A stretch of 64,000 bases of DNA. Source: Pirellulales bacterium. GTDB taxonomy: Bacteria > Planctomycetota > Planctomycetia > Pirellulales > JAEUIK01. Below the pieces are notes generated by a model, which was given only the letters and a program-made list of their open reading frames with translations, did no database searches and was not told the DNA's origin. The stretch is taken from NCBI GenBank assembly GCA_019636335.1, contig JAHBXR010000002.1:372001-436000 (forward strand), written 5' to 3'. Of the stretch, positions 47,189 to 56,677 are shown piece by piece; position 1 is the stretch's first letter, and each line of letters opens with the position of its first letter. Both the position numbers and the translations under genes were made by a program.

Positions 47189-47299
47189 CTACGAACGAGT
47201 CGTCACCAGGAAGCCCACCAGCGACAGCACCGACGTGACGAGCAGGAAGATCGTCTCGTAAGCGCCGCTGATCATGTCGATCGGCAGAATGGGATACAT
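47189..47299 (-). CDS. Candidate small membrane protein in the Tad locus
   Basis: 36-codon open frame starting MYPILPIDMISG, followed by a hydrophobic run (TIFLLVTSVLSLVGFLV) and ending TTRS. It lies between the flp terminator and cpaA, on the same strand. Composition is that of a single-pass small membrane protein. The ribosome-binding site is weak (AGAGAGAAACCTCG before ATG). No homologue is recognised; real expression is not proven. Confidence 0.5.
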   Translation of the reverse strand: MYPILPIDMISGAYETIFLLVTSVLSLVGFLVTTRS

Positions 47300-47470
47300 C
47301 GAGGTTTCTCTCTACGGCTGGTCGGGTGGGCCGGCGTGATCGCGTGACACAACGAATTCGCGCACGCTGCGCAAGCCGGCTCTATCGCAAACATAGGTCG
47401 CGGAACGAAGACGCGCCGGCGAACAATCTCCACGCGGTGGCGAATCGCGACGAGCTTCGCGCCGCGCAAT

Positions 47471-47509
47471 AAAAAACCCTTGGGGGCCCGAACGCCGGGC
47501 CCCCAAGGG
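47471..47509 (-). terminator. Rho-independent terminator after flp
   Basis: Perfect 14-bp stem CCCTTGGGGGCCCG (47477-47490) / CGGGCCCCCAAGGG (47496-47509) with a 5-base loop. Read on the minus strand it is followed directly by TTTTTTA. It lies about 50 bases after the pilin stop and separates flp from the rest of the Tad genes. Confidence 0.92.
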
Positions 47510-47559
47510 AACGATCCGTGGCGTAATTTGCGACGCACGGCTCGTGACAGGGCGGACAA

Positions 47560-47745
47560 CTAGGTGCCGGAGCCGCCGATCGAGCCGGCCACGTTCTGGA
47601 ACGTGGTGTTCGCGTTCTGACCGATCTGGTTAATGGCGGCCAAGCAGACGATCACGATCAACGCCAGCATCACGGCGTACTCGACCGCGGTCGGGCCATC
47701 TTCCGAAACCAGGAAACGTTGGACTTTCTTGGCGAGCAGACTCAT
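47560..47745 (-). CDS. flp: Flp-type major pilin
   Basis: 61 residues from ATG 47745 with GAGGAA upstream. The Flp signature is clear: basic leader MSLLAKKVQRFLVSEDG, processing site G/PTAVEYAVM, and a hydrophobic helix AVMLALIVIVCLAAINQIG, ending in a Gly/Ser-rich tail. Cleaved by CpaA/TadV and assembled into the Tad pilus. A strong terminator follows, which would allow pilin mRNA to exceed that of the machinery. Confidence 0.92.
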   Translation of the reverse strand: MSLLAKKVQRFLVSEDGPTAVEYAVMLALIVIVCLAAINQIGQNANTTFQNVAGSIGGSGT

Positions 47746-48345
47746 GGTGTTCCTCGGATCTTTCTTTGTGGCGACCCAGTACTCTGGAAGACAAGCTTCA
47801 CTACTCGATGCGCCATGTTGAAACAAATGTGGGTCCCGGGTGGTACGGCGCCAAATGGGTCTTTGACGTCGGCCTGCCGATGTACCTCCGGAACCCAATG
47901 TTACAAACGCGCCTCTCGCCATTCGGCGTGCCTGCGGAAACGACCACTCGCGCGGTCACGGGTCTCGTACCGCCACGCGAACGCGCGACGCCACGATTCC
48001 CTTCCCTTCGGCAGCCAGGCTTCCGCACGAACGATGCCGTACGGCCCTTGGCTTTGCGTCCCGGCCTGACGACCGGTTTGCCTTTGTCGAGGACGATGAG
48101 GCGGCAGGCCTTGCTCAGGCCTCTCTCACAGTCACGATGTGAAACACGAAACTTCAAGAAAGGACCTGCGGAGCAGATTTGCGTCTGCGTCCGCTGAGAC
48201 AGTTCGTCGATGCGTTCTGCCTCTGGAGTGAACACTAGGTCAACTTCATCTGCTGTCAAATCGACGAGTTCAAGAAATCTGAGAATTATCTACTCGTAAG
48301 GGATATGACAGGCTTGACGCCTCTGGCGCCACGACGATCAACGAC
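47746..48345. other. Intergenic region upstream of flp
   Basis: About 600 bases between flp and the MITE-like element. It must contain the flp promoter, but I found no convincing -35/-10 or sigma-54 pair. A 152-codon minus-strand frame spans most of it; its composition looks random. Confidence 0.45.
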
Positions 48346-48503
48346 TTAGCAGTCCGTTGAAAAACTCAACGGACTGCGACATCGCAGGGATGCGGTGACA
48401 AAATAGCGACGTAAGTCGTTATTTTGCGAGCCGTGCGGAGCTTTGCTCCGCACTTGGCGAGGTTGAAAAATGCCCACGAGGGCATTTTTCAACAGGCTGT
48501 TAG
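48346..48503. mobile_element. MITE-like element with terminal inverted repeats
   Basis: 158 bases bounded by imperfect 19-bp inverted ends, TTAGCAGTCCGTTGAAAAA (48346-48364) and the complement of CTAACAGCCTGTTGAAAAA (48485-48503), 15 of 19 matching. Between and within the ends are hairpins: CAGTCCGTTGA/TCAACGGACTG, AAAATAGCGAC/GTCGTTATTTT (48400-48425), GTGCGGAGC/GCTCCGCAC (48433-48453) and TGAAAAATGCCC/GGGCATTTTTCA (48464-48491). No coding capacity. The ends resemble insertion-sequence termini. It overlaps the stop codon of the adjacent glycosyltransferase gene. Confidence 0.72.
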
Positions 48504-50188
48504 GGCGATGCCCCCGGCGACGAAGTGTCCCGCGCCGCGCCCGTTGCCATGCGGCCGCGCTCGAGCAGCACCAGAATCGGCCGTCCCGCGTAATCGAGCA
48601 CCGACGATTCGACCACGTCCTCCCAGCGATCGGCGAGCTCGCGCCGGTGCTGCAGGTGCGCCTCGCTGTCGGCGAAATCGACGTACCAGCGTTCGTCGGA
48701 TGGCCGGTTGTCATCGGCTTCCCAGACGACCGAGATCTCGCGATCGTCCGACGCGAGATAGGCGAGCGGCCAGTAGTTCCACCACTCGCCGGCGACGATC
48801 TGCGCCGGCGCGCCGCTCTGGTGCCGCGTCAGGATCCGATCGAGCACGGCCTGCTTCGGCTCCACGGCCGCCGTGCGGAACGTCTGCTGCGATTCTCCAC
48901 CGGTCTGGTGCATGAAATGGAAATAGCTGGCGTGGAAATCGGCCAGCATCAGCCAGGCGAGCGCGAGGAGAGCGACCGTGGCAAGTCTTCCCGAGCGGCC
49001 CGGTCGCAGCAGCAAAGCGCTGGCCCGCGTAACGAGCAACACCCCCGGCAAGAGCAGGCACAGGCCGTAGCGTTCCCAGTGAGGGCGAATCGCCTCGGGC
49101 CCCGCCACCAGCAGAAACCCGCCCGTCGTCGCGAGCCAGCCCGCGAGCAAACCCCAGTCGGCGGCGTCGTTCTTGCGACGCAATTCGAGCCCTACCAGCA
49201 CGGCGGACCCCGCGAACAAGGCGAGCGTCAGCCCGTCCAGCCAGCCAAAATCGTACGGCCACGCGGGACTGGTGATGGTCTCCGCACCGTGCGACCCGGC
49301 GATGTAGCGATAGATCGTGGTCCCTTGAAACAGACGTCCGTAGTTCCGGGCGAATTCGCCTAGACCCGCGGGACTCGTGGCGTCGATGCGGCCGATGCTC
49401 AGCACCGTACGACCGAACCAGGAGGCAAACGCCGCCAGCAATACGACGCCGATCGCGGCGAAGCCGGTTTTCCACGGGCCGAATGACCGCACGCGCGCCT
49501 GCCACTCGTGCCGGCGCTCGACGAGCGGCACCGCCACCAAGAAGCCCCCCAGGAAGACGTTCGTGGGATGGACCAGGTAGGCGGCGCCATAGCCCACGCA
49601 GGCAAGGGCGAACCAACGCCAGCGACGTGCGGGCTCGGCCAGCATCAGCAGGGCGGGATACACAACCAGCGTGCTCGCGGCCAGGGTCTGGCAGGTGTCC
49701 CAGGCGAATCGGCTATAGGCGATATCGATCGGTAGTACGGCCAGGATCGAGGTCGAAATCCAGGCAGCGGTATCGCCGAGTAGACGACGGCACAGCAGGT
49801 AGTTCAGCACCAGCGCCGTCAGTCCACTGACCACGGCGATCAGGCGCAAGGTCACGAACGAAGGAGGCCAGATGGCGTGAATCGCGACTTGTGGAAAGAA
49901 GAAAAATGGGTTCACGACGTTGCCCGTGGGCGTATGCCACACGATCGGCTCACCCTGCAGAAGCCGCACAGCCCTCACCGCGTACTCGGCTTCATCGCCG
50001 TTGATGCCCGGCAGGTGTCCCAATTCCCAAACTCGAAACCACAGTGCAGTGCCCAGCAGCGCCACGACGTTCAGCAGCACGAACAGGCGCCAAGCGCGCG
50101 GGCTTTGTACGTTGCGCTGCGACGTGGCCGAGCGGTATTCGTCTACCGCTCGAGGGCACGATTCGACCGGAGCGGTGGCAAGCGACAT
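48500..50188 (-). CDS. GT-C family membrane glycosyltransferase (family 39-like)
   Basis: 562 residues with about ten or more membrane segments. The first extracytoplasmic loop holds the GT-C acidic pair (LPGINGDEAEYAVRAVRLLQ). A soluble C-terminal domain follows the last helix (HRRELADRWEDVVES, VLDYAGRPILVLLERGRM). It probably transfers a polyprenyl-phosphate-linked sugar to lipid or protein at the outer face of the inner membrane. The stop codon lies inside the terminal repeat of the MITE-like element at 48346-48503, so the original C-terminus may have been different. Confidence 0.8.
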   Translation of the reverse strand: MSLATAPVESCPRAVDEYRSATSQRNVQSPRAWRLFVLLNVVALLGTALWFRVWELGHLPGINGDEAEYAVRAVRLLQGEPIVWHTPTGNVVNPFFFFPQVAIHAIWPPSFVTLRLIAVVSGLTALVLNYLLCRRLLGDTAAWISTSILAVLPIDIAYSRFAWDTCQTLAASTLVVYPALLMLAEPARRWRWFALACVGYGAAYLVHPTNVFLGGFLVAVPLVERRHEWQARVRSFGPWKTGFAAIGVVLLAAFASWFGRTVLSIGRIDATSPAGLGEFARNYGRLFQGTTIYRYIAGSHGAETITSPAWPYDFGWLDGLTLALFAGSAVLVGLELRRKNDAADWGLLAGWLATTGGFLLVAGPEAIRPHWERYGLCLLLPGVLLVTRASALLLRPGRSGRLATVALLALAWLMLADFHASYFHFMHQTGGESQQTFRTAAVEPKQAVLDRILTRHQSGAPAQIVAGEWWNYWPLAYLASDDREISVVWEADDNRPSDERWYVDFADSEAHLQHRRELADRWEDVVESSVLDYAGRPILVLLERGRMATGAARDTSSPGASP

Positions 50189-50488
50189 GGAATGCCGGAG
50201 GGAAAAGGGAAGGTGGGCGCGGCGGGCAAATCGCGGTGGGAGTTATTCATGCCTGCGCGGCAAATGAACCTGGCGCAGCGTTCGACGAACGGGGGGACGG
50301 GCTCCCGTTGGTCCCCCTCGGGTCACCCGTGGCGCAGGCATCAATAAAGCCGCTCACTAAGCTATCTTTTTTGCAGCGGCATGTTGCGCCGACGCGACAA
50401 ATAGTCGGTCGTAGGGGCCGTGCGGTTTGGCGCGAAGGCAAGACCCGCTTCGCCGTGAGAATCATTCGCTATCTCGGAGTGTTGGGAC
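50189..50488. other. Divergent intergenic region
   Basis: About 300 bases between two divergently transcribed genes, expected to hold both promoters. A TTTTTTGCAGCGGC stretch near 50370 is the only T-rich part. No gene and no clear promoter pair recognised. Confidence 0.4.
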
Positions 50489-51370
50489 GTGGCGTGGCTT
50501 GATACGATTCTCGATACCCTCGCCCGGCGGCCGGTCTGCGGTTATGTCGTGGGAGGAGAGCCCTTCAGCGAACCGACGGCGCTCGCGGCGCTGGCGCTCG
50601 TTGCCCAGGAACGAATCGCGTCCGCGCGTCCCGCCCTCGACTGGCTCGCCGAGTTGCAGACCAGCGAGGGTATGCTCGGGTTGAACCACGACGAGCCGTG
50701 GCCGCATTGGCCGACGAGCCTCGCCCTGTTGGCTTGGCTTGCCGCGGGAGACGATGTCCGCTACGGCCAGTCGATTCGTCGAGCCGCCGCCTGGTTGTTG
50801 ACGATCGAAGGTCAACCGGTGCCAGAGTCGGACGCCATCGGTCACGACGTCACGCTCGTCGGCTGGCCTTGGGTCGAGACGACGCATTCCTGGATGGAGC
50901 CGACCGCCTGGACGGTGCTCGCCCTGCGCGCCGCTGGCTCTGCCGATCATCCGCGCGTCCGCGAGGGAACGCGACTGCTCGTCGATCGATTGCTGCCATC
51001 CGGCGGCGCGAACTACGGCAACACGTACGTTCTCCATCAGGAATTGCGACCCCAGGTCGCGCCGACCGGCGTGACGATGATGGCGCTGGCGCAGCTTCCG
51101 GCGGCGGACGCGCGCGTGAACGCCTCGCTCGACTATCTAACGCATACGCTCGGTCCCCACGAGGCCGCGATTTCGTTGGCCTGGGGGCTACTCGGACTGG
51201 CCGCTTTCCGGCGAGTGCCGGAGGCCGCCGGAACGTGGCTTCGCATGAGCGCCGTTCGCACGTTGAGCGGTGGACGCGAGCCGATTCGACTGGCGGCGCT
51301 GGCCCTGGCGGCGCCACTGCAAGAGTCCCCCTTGATTCGTCTGCTCGAGCGCACGGAGGCCGCCACATGA
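50489..51370 (+). CDS. Prenyltransferase/squalene-cyclase-like repeat protein
   Basis: 293 residues from GTG 50489. It consists of helical repeats of the alpha/alpha-toroid type (PTALAALALVAQERI, WPTSLALLAWLAAGDD, MEPTAWTVLALRAAGSADH, VAPTGVTMMALAQLP). No DxDD cyclase motif or signal peptide is seen, so enzymatic terpene cyclisation is not supported. It overlaps the DUF362 gene (ATGA), and the two proteins probably act together. Confidence 0.75.
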   Translation: MAWLDTILDTLARRPVCGYVVGGEPFSEPTALAALALVAQERIASARPALDWLAELQTSEGMLGLNHDEPWPHWPTSLALLAWLAAGDDVRYGQSIRRAAAWLLTIEGQPVPESDAIGHDVTLVGWPWVETTHSWMEPTAWTVLALRAAGSADHPRVREGTRLLVDRLLPSGGANYGNTYVLHQELRPQVAPTGVTMMALAQLPAADARVNASLDYLTHTLGPHEAAISLAWGLLGLAAFRRVPEAAGTWLRMSAVRTLSGGREPIRLAALALAAPLQESPLIRLLERTEAAT

Positions 51371-52449
51371 CGCACGATCTGCTCCCGCCGCCGAGCCCGT
51401 CAGCGTCGCAACCGGCCACGTATCCCTGTGGCACGCCGATCGGCACGCCCCCGCTGGATCGCCGCGCGCTGTTGATTTCGGGGGGCACGGCCGTGGCGGG
51501 ATTGCTCGGCTACACCCTGCTGCGCGGCAACGGGGGCGAGAAGTCCCCCGTGTTCTTGGCACGCCATCAGCGTTACGACGGCCCACTGGCGCAGACGATT
51601 CGCGAGGGCTTGCTCGCCGTCGGTTTCGATCCCGCGTCCATTCGTGGCAAGCGCGTGTTGCTGAAGCCCAATCTCGTCGAGCCGAATCGCCACGTGCCGC
51701 AGATGACGACGCATCCGGCCATGATCGTCGCCGCGGCCGACGCCTTTCGCGGCTGGGGGGCGTCGGTCGTCGTGGGCGAAGGTTCGGGGCACGTCCGCGA
51801 TACCGAGGCGATTCTCGGCGAGTCGGGAGTCGGCGAGGCCCTGCGCGACGCGGGGCTCGAGTTCGTCGACCTCAACTACGATGCGATGGGGGCCGTGCCG
51901 AATCGGGGCAAAGTCAGCAAGCTGACCGAGCTGCACCTGCCACGCACCCTGCTCGAGGCCCACCTGGTCGTCTCGCTCCCCAAGCTTAAAACCCATCACT
52001 GGGTCGGCATCACCGCCTCGCTGAAGAACATGTATGGCGTCTTGCCAGGCATCAAGTATGGCTGGCCGAAGAACGTGCTCCATCACGCGGGCATTCCACA
52101 AACCGTGGTCGATATCAACGCCTCGCTGCCTCCCACGATCGGCATCGTCGATGGCATACTCTGCATGGAAGGAGACGGGCCCATCATGGGCACGCCCAAG
52201 CCGATGGGGCTCGTCGCCGTCGGGCTCGATCGCGTGGCGCTCGACGCGACGCTCGCACGGATTATGGGGATCGAGCCGGTGAAGCTTACCTATCTGCAGT
52301 TGGCCAGTGGCCGGTTGGGCGACATTGCCGATCGTCGGATCGTGCAACGCGGCGAACGTTGGCAGCAACTCGTCTCTCCCTTCCAGATCCTCGACTGGCC
52401 CCACTTGCGCGGAATGCGGTCCGACGTGACCGGCGTCCGGGTGACCTGA
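51367..52449 (+). CDS. DUF362 domain-containing protein
   Basis: 360 residues, ATG overlapping the previous stop. After a Pro/Ser-rich start there is a twin-arginine-like membrane segment (DRRALLISGGTAVAGLLGY). The DUF362 domain follows, with LLKPNLVEPNRHVPQMTTHP, VVVGEGSGHVRDTEAIL, LVVSLPKLKTHHWVGITASL and IVDGILCMEGDGPIMGTPK. The ferredoxin-type Cys motif found in some DUF362 proteins is absent. Function is not established. Confidence 0.82.
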   Translation: MTHDLLPPPSPSASQPATYPCGTPIGTPPLDRRALLISGGTAVAGLLGYTLLRGNGGEKSPVFLARHQRYDGPLAQTIREGLLAVGFDPASIRGKRVLLKPNLVEPNRHVPQMTTHPAMIVAAADAFRGWGASVVVGEGSGHVRDTEAILGESGVGEALRDAGLEFVDLNYDAMGAVPNRGKVSKLTELHLPRTLLEAHLVVSLPKLKTHHWVGITASLKNMYGVLPGIKYGWPKNVLHHAGIPQTVVDINASLPPTIGIVDGILCMEGDGPIMGTPKPMGLVAVGLDRVALDATLARIMGIEPVKLTYLQLASGRLGDIADRRIVQRGERWQQLVSPFQILDWPHLRGMRSDVTGVRVT

Positions 52450-52580
52450 CGGGGGCGTTACGACTTCGGGTTTCGCGAAAGGCTCGATTTTCGCAGCGGC
52501 GTCGCCCCTGGCGCCATCGCCGGGCGACCTATGGTTGTAGGTGGCGGAGATTCCGCGCGCCTTTCCCAAACCGCGGCACG

Positions 52581-54812
52581 ATGCAAACGTCCGAACAACA
52601 AACCACACGCGAAACGAACGCCGAACGACGCCTGTTCGACGTGGTGCTGGTGGCCTGCGCCCTGCTGCTGGTGGCGCTGGCCTTGCCGTTTGTGCGTGGC
52701 GAGGTCTACACGCACGACGATCTCGGGGCGATGCACCTCCCCCTGCGCGCGTTCTATGCCACCTGTCTGGCCCAGGGAGATGCGTTCGATTGGCTGCCAC
52801 ATCTCTACGGTGGGGTGTACCTCACCGGTGAAGGGCAGACCGGTTCTTACCATCCCTTTCATCTGCTGCTTTACCGGTGGCTCCCCTTTGCCGCGGCGTT
52901 CGATCTCGAACTGATCTCGAGCTATGTGTGGATGCTCGTCGGAAGCTACTTGTTCCTGGCCCGCCGTCTGCGGCAGCGTGCCGCCGCGCTCTTCGGTGCG
53001 CTGCTGTTTACGTTCTCGGGATTCAATCTGCTGCACCTCGCGCACATGAATGGCGTGGCGGTGGTGGCGCATCTGCCGTGGCTGCTGTGGACGACCGATT
53101 GGCTTCTCACGGCGCAAAAAGGCTGGCGCGTCGTCGCGGCCGAATCGGCAACAGTCCTCTTGTTCGCCTCGCAATTGCTGCTCGGTTATCCGCAATACGT
53201 CTGGTTCAACACGCTCGCGCTCGTGGCCTTTGCCGGCTACCTGGCCTATCTGGGCGAGGTGCGCCGCGGCGCGTGGCGCTGGTGGGCAATCGCTCTCGGC
53301 CTGGGCGTGCTTGCCGGAGGCGTGCAACTTCTGCCGAGCTTCGATGCCCTGGAGCACGCCGCGCGCCGCGAAGCCTCGCCCGAATATGCCCACTGGGGAT
53401 CGCTCGCGCCGGTGAATGTGGTGCAACTCGTGGCGCCGTACCTCACGCGGACGCGTGTCGTCGGGCAAAACACGCACGAGCTGGGGCTTTACGCGGGCGC
53501 GGTAACATTCCTACTGGCGCTGTGGCTGGCCGTTTCCTCGCGCTGCCGCCCCGTGGCTCGCTTGTTCGGACGGGCCGCCCTCGGCCTGGCGTGCGTGGCA
53601 TTGATTTTGGCCATGGGGCAATACGGCCTCGTTTATGAATTGCAGACGATGCTGCCCCTCGTGGGCAGCTTCCGTTTCCCCTGCCGGGCCATTGTGCTCG
53701 TTCACTTCGCGCTGGCCGTGGCGGCCGCCGTGGCGTTTGCCGAATTGTGGCGACTTGCCGACCGGCGCGAAGAGATTCCCCGCCGCGAACAGGTGGCTAT
53801 CTGGAGTGGCACGGCGTTGTCGCTGTTGGCCATCTTGTATGCCTGGCTCGCTTGGGATCACGTTTACCTGGCGTCCCTCCCCTTGATGCTGGCCGGTCCT
53901 ACGCTTTTTTTCTTCGCCGGCGTGGCGATTTCGCTGCTCTTGCGCCGGGGCCGTCTTGGGGCGCATTTGCTGGTGTGGCTCGCCGCGTTGGATGTGGGTG
54001 TGTACGGACTCAGTTATTCTGTCTGGCCGCACGCGGCGACTCTGTCCGACTATGTCGCGGCGCAGGCCACGCCGCCGGGTAAAGCGGGTGATCGCTTTGC
54101 CGGCGACCTCGCACGCTACCACGAGGTCACCCTGCGCCTGGGCGATCAGGCGCTGCTCGCCGGCTGGCAGCGCATCGATGGCTATTTGGGGCTCGAGCCG
54201 GCGCGTGAGCTCGATTATCGCCAGTTGCCAGCACTGCGTCTGGCCAACGTGCGCTGGGTCGCGCGTAGCGACGCGGCCGAGCAAATCACCGGACTGACGC
54301 GGCACGACGCGCAGTGGTTCGAGCTTGCCAACCCCTTGCCGCGCGTGCGTTGCGTGTCGCAGGCCATCGTCGACCGCCACCCGCGTTCGGCGGTGAACGG
54401 CGTGGCGCTCGATCGAACGGCGGTCGTTGAAGAACCGCTCGAGCTCGAATCCGGAACGCCCGGCCGTGCCGCACTCGTCGCCGAACGACCGGGCCAGCTC
54501 GACCTCAGTGTCGAGGCGCCGGGGCGGCAGTTGCTCGTCATTGCCGAGAGCTTTCATCGTGGTTGGCAGGCGACGATCGACGAGCGACCGGCGCCGGTGC
54601 TGCGCACGAATGGCGATTTCATGGGGGTCGTCGTGCCCGCCGGCCGGCACGAAGTGGCCTTGCGTTTTCGTCCTCCCAGTCTGCGTGGTGGTGTCGCGTT
54701 GTCGTTGTTGGGACTGATGTTGGCGGGTGGGTTGTATGCGGGCCGCATGATGTGGGTGCGGCGCTCTGGGGAAACCGATCGAAGGATCTCGCGAGATGAA
54801 ATCGCACGCTGA
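52581..54812 (+). CDS. YfhO-like multi-pass membrane protein
   Basis: 743 residues from ATG 52581; upstream in-frame sequence is Arg-rich and not convincing. About 12-13 membrane segments, an acidic loop after the first helix (YTHDDLGAMHLPLRAFYATC), and a C-terminal extracytoplasmic beta domain (LLVIAESFHRGWQATIDERP, then VVVPAGRHEVALRFRPP) typical of YfhO. YfhO-type proteins glycosylate cell-wall polymers or lipids in Gram-positives. It overlaps the following GT2 gene by 17 bases, and the GT2 enzyme could supply a polyprenyl-phosphate sugar. Confidence 0.82.
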   Translation: MQTSEQQTTRETNAERRLFDVVLVACALLLVALALPFVRGEVYTHDDLGAMHLPLRAFYATCLAQGDAFDWLPHLYGGVYLTGEGQTGSYHPFHLLLYRWLPFAAAFDLELISSYVWMLVGSYLFLARRLRQRAAALFGALLFTFSGFNLLHLAHMNGVAVVAHLPWLLWTTDWLLTAQKGWRVVAAESATVLLFASQLLLGYPQYVWFNTLALVAFAGYLAYLGEVRRGAWRWWAIALGLGVLAGGVQLLPSFDALEHAARREASPEYAHWGSLAPVNVVQLVAPYLTRTRVVGQNTHELGLYAGAVTFLLALWLAVSSRCRPVARLFGRAALGLACVALILAMGQYGLVYELQTMLPLVGSFRFPCRAIVLVHFALAVAAAVAFAELWRLADRREEIPRREQVAIWSGTALSLLAILYAWLAWDHVYLASLPLMLAGPTLFFFAGVAISLLLRRGRLGAHLLVWLAALDVGVYGLSYSVWPHAATLSDYVAAQATPPGKAGDRFAGDLARYHEVTLRLGDQALLAGWQRIDGYLGLEPARELDYRQLPALRLANVRWVARSDAAEQITGLTRHDAQWFELANPLPRVRCVSQAIVDRHPRSAVNGVALDRTAVVEEPLELESGTPGRAALVAERPGQLDLSVEAPGRQLLVIAESFHRGWQATIDERPAPVLRTNGDFMGVVVPAGRHEVALRFRPPSLRGGVALSLLGLMLAGGLYAGRMMWVRRSGETDRRISRDEIAR

Positions 54813-55998
54813 ACTGCCGCGCAAGCCGCGCGACGAGACGCTCGTCAGCCTGGTGCTGCCCGTCTACAACGAGCAAAACGTGCTTGGCGGCCTGCTCGAC
54901 TCATTGATTCGCGCCGTCACCCCGTGTGGCATGCGCTACGAGATCCTCTTCGTCAACGATGGCTCGCGCGACGACAGTCCGCGGATTCTCGATTGCCTGG
55001 CGGCCGAGAACCCCCACGTGCGCGTTCTGCATCTCTCACGCAACTTCGGACATCAGGCGGCCGTCCAAGCGGGATTGGCGCACGCGCAGGGCGATGCCAT
55101 TATCTTGATGGATGCCGACCTGCAGGATGCCCCCGAGGCGATCGTGCGCTTCGTCGATGCCTGGCTTGCCGGTTACGACGTCGTCTACGCCATTCGCACC
55201 GATCGCAAAGAGAGCTTGCCGAAACGCGTGCTCTTCACGGCCTTCTATCGCCTGCTGGCCGCCATCTCGACGACTCGCATGCCGCTCGATGCCGGCAACT
55301 TCGGACTGATCGATCGCCGCGTCGCGCGCGAAATCGTCGGCCTGAGCGAGCGCGACCGCTACTATGCCGGTCTGCGGGCGTGGGTCGGCTTTCGGCAGAA
55401 GGGTATCGAGGTCGAACGGGGCGCCCGGTACGACGATCAGCCCCGAGTTTCGTTCTGGGGGCTGGTGCGACTGGCCAAAACGGCGATCTTCTCCTTCTCG
55501 GCCGCGCCATTGGCGCTGTTCCAGATCATTGGCCTCGTGGCGACGGTGATCTTCCTCGTCTCGGGCATCGTCGGAGCAGGGCAGTGGGGCCTCGCCGACG
55601 GTGCCGCCCCGTGGGTCTTGCCGATACTCGGCGCCAGCTTCTTCGCCGCGCTCAACGCGCTGGGGATCGCCATGCTGGGCGAGTATGTCTTGCGAATCTA
55701 CGATCAAGTGCGCGGCCGGCCGATCTACCTCGTCGATCGTACCGTCAACTTCACCACGCGCGAGGAAGAGCTGGCCGTCGAGAGCCGCTTCCTCGAAGCC
55801 GCCGCGGTGATTGCCGCCGCGGAACGCGATACGCTCGTCTGGGACGAACCATACGCGAGCGAGGCGGATTTCGAAGACGATGTCCAGCATCGAGAGCTGC
55901 TTGTCCAGGCAGTGAACCTGTTGGCCACGCTCGACCGGCAGCAGACGACCTCGCACGCCGGTTTGCAGCCGGTGGACGAAATACCTCTCGCACGCTGA
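54796..55998 (+). CDS. GT2 glycosyltransferase, polyprenyl-phosphate sugar synthase type
   Basis: 400 residues. The catalytic GT-A domain shows [47 protein letters not shown] and the nucleotide-sugar DxD in [11 protein letters not shown]. Two C-terminal membrane helices ([20 protein letters not shown] and a second near 285-305) resemble GtrB/DPM-type enzymes. It overlaps the YfhO-like gene, consistent with providing the activated sugar donor for it. The last ~80 residues form an extra acidic tail not typical of the family. Confidence 0.88.
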   Translation: MKSHAELPRKPRDETLVSLVLPVYNEQNVLGGLLDSLIRAVTPCGMRYEILFVNDGSRDDSPRILDCLAAENPHVRVLHLSRNFGHQAAVQAGLAHAQGDAIILMDADLQDAPEAIVRFVDAWLAGYDVVYAIRTDRKESLPKRVLFTAFYRLLAAISTTRMPLDAGNFGLIDRRVAREIVGLSERDRYYAGLRAWVGFRQKGIEVERGARYDDQPRVSFWGLVRLAKTAIFSFSAAPLALFQIIGLVATVIFLVSGIVGAGQWGLADGAAPWVLPILGASFFAALNALGIAMLGEYVLRIYDQVRGRPIYLVDRTVNFTTREEELAVESRFLEAAAVIAAAERDTLVWDEPYASEADFEDDVQHRELLVQAVNLLATLDRQQTTSHAGLQPVDEIPLAR

Positions 55999-56096
55999 AA
56001 TCGGGGCCATGTTCCCCAGCAGTGTTCCAGGCCCGGCGCGTTCCTCTCGCGACGGCACGGGATGGTTGCCCCCGCTGGCCTCTTGCCTCGTCACGC

Positions 56097-56102
56097 TATA
56101 AT
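56097..56102 (+). promoter_or_regulatory. Candidate -10 element upstream of msrA
   Basis: Perfect TATAAT 45 bases before the msrA start. The best-spaced -35 is weak (CGCTGG-like), so only the -10 is noted. Confidence 0.35.
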
Positions 56103-56147
56103 CGATCGAGGCCGACGTGGCGTGTTCCACTAGCGCGAGGGGATTTC

Positions 56148-56621
56148 ATGGAAAAAGCAATGTTTGGTGCGGGCTGCTTCTGGGGCGTCGAAGAGACGTT
56201 TCGCCAGTTGCCCGGCGTCACGGCCACCGCCGTGGGATACTCTGGCGGACGCACGCAGAACCCGACTTACCAGGAGGTTTGCTCCGACACGACGGGGCAT
56301 GCCGAGGTGGTGGAGATCGAGTTCGATCCCGCGCATATCTCCTACGAGCAATTGCTCGACGTCTTCTGGCAGAATCACGATCCCACGACGCGCAATCGCC
56401 AGGGTCCCGACTTCGGCTCACAGTACCGCTCGGCAATTTTTTATCACCACGAGGCGCAGCGCGAGGCGGCCCAACGCTCGAAGGAAAAGCTCGATGCCAG
56501 CGGCCGTTTTCCCCGCCGGATCGTGACGGAGATCACCCCCGCCGGGGCGTTCTATCGCGCCGAGGAATACCATCAGCAGTACCTGCAAAAACGTGGGCTG
56601 GGTAGCTGCCACGTGCGGTAG
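56148..56621 (+). CDS. msrA: Peptide methionine sulfoxide reductase MsrA
   Basis: 157 residues. Reduces the S-epimer of methionine sulfoxide. ATG 56148, after GCGAGGGGATTTC, gives [20 protein letters not shown], with catalytic C10 in [17 protein letters not shown] and the [15 protein letters not shown] block are conserved. A second cysteine near the C-terminus (GSCHVR) can act as the resolving residue. No MsrB domain is fused. A TATAAT at 56097 may drive it independently of the upstream glycosylation genes. Confidence 0.95.
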   Translation: MEKAMFGAGCFWGVEETFRQLPGVTATAVGYSGGRTQNPTYQEVCSDTTGHAEVVEIEFDPAHISYEQLLDVFWQNHDPTTRNRQGPDFGSQYRSAIFYHHEAQREAAQRSKEKLDASGRFPRRIVTEITPAGAFYRAEEYHQQYLQKRGLGSCHVR

Positions 56622-56677
56622 CCGTCTCCGATTCGCCCGTTGAACCCCGGACCGCGCGAGCGCGTCGCGGTGCTCGC

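Noticed and set aside
47801..48259. 152-codon minus-strand frame upstream of flp (MTADEVDLVF...)
   Set aside because: No ribosome-binding site, a basic low-information middle part and no recognisable family; treated as non-coding.
50489..51370. Considered as an active squalene/terpene cyclase
   Set aside because: Helical repeats fit, but no DxDD-type motif is present and the protein is too short.
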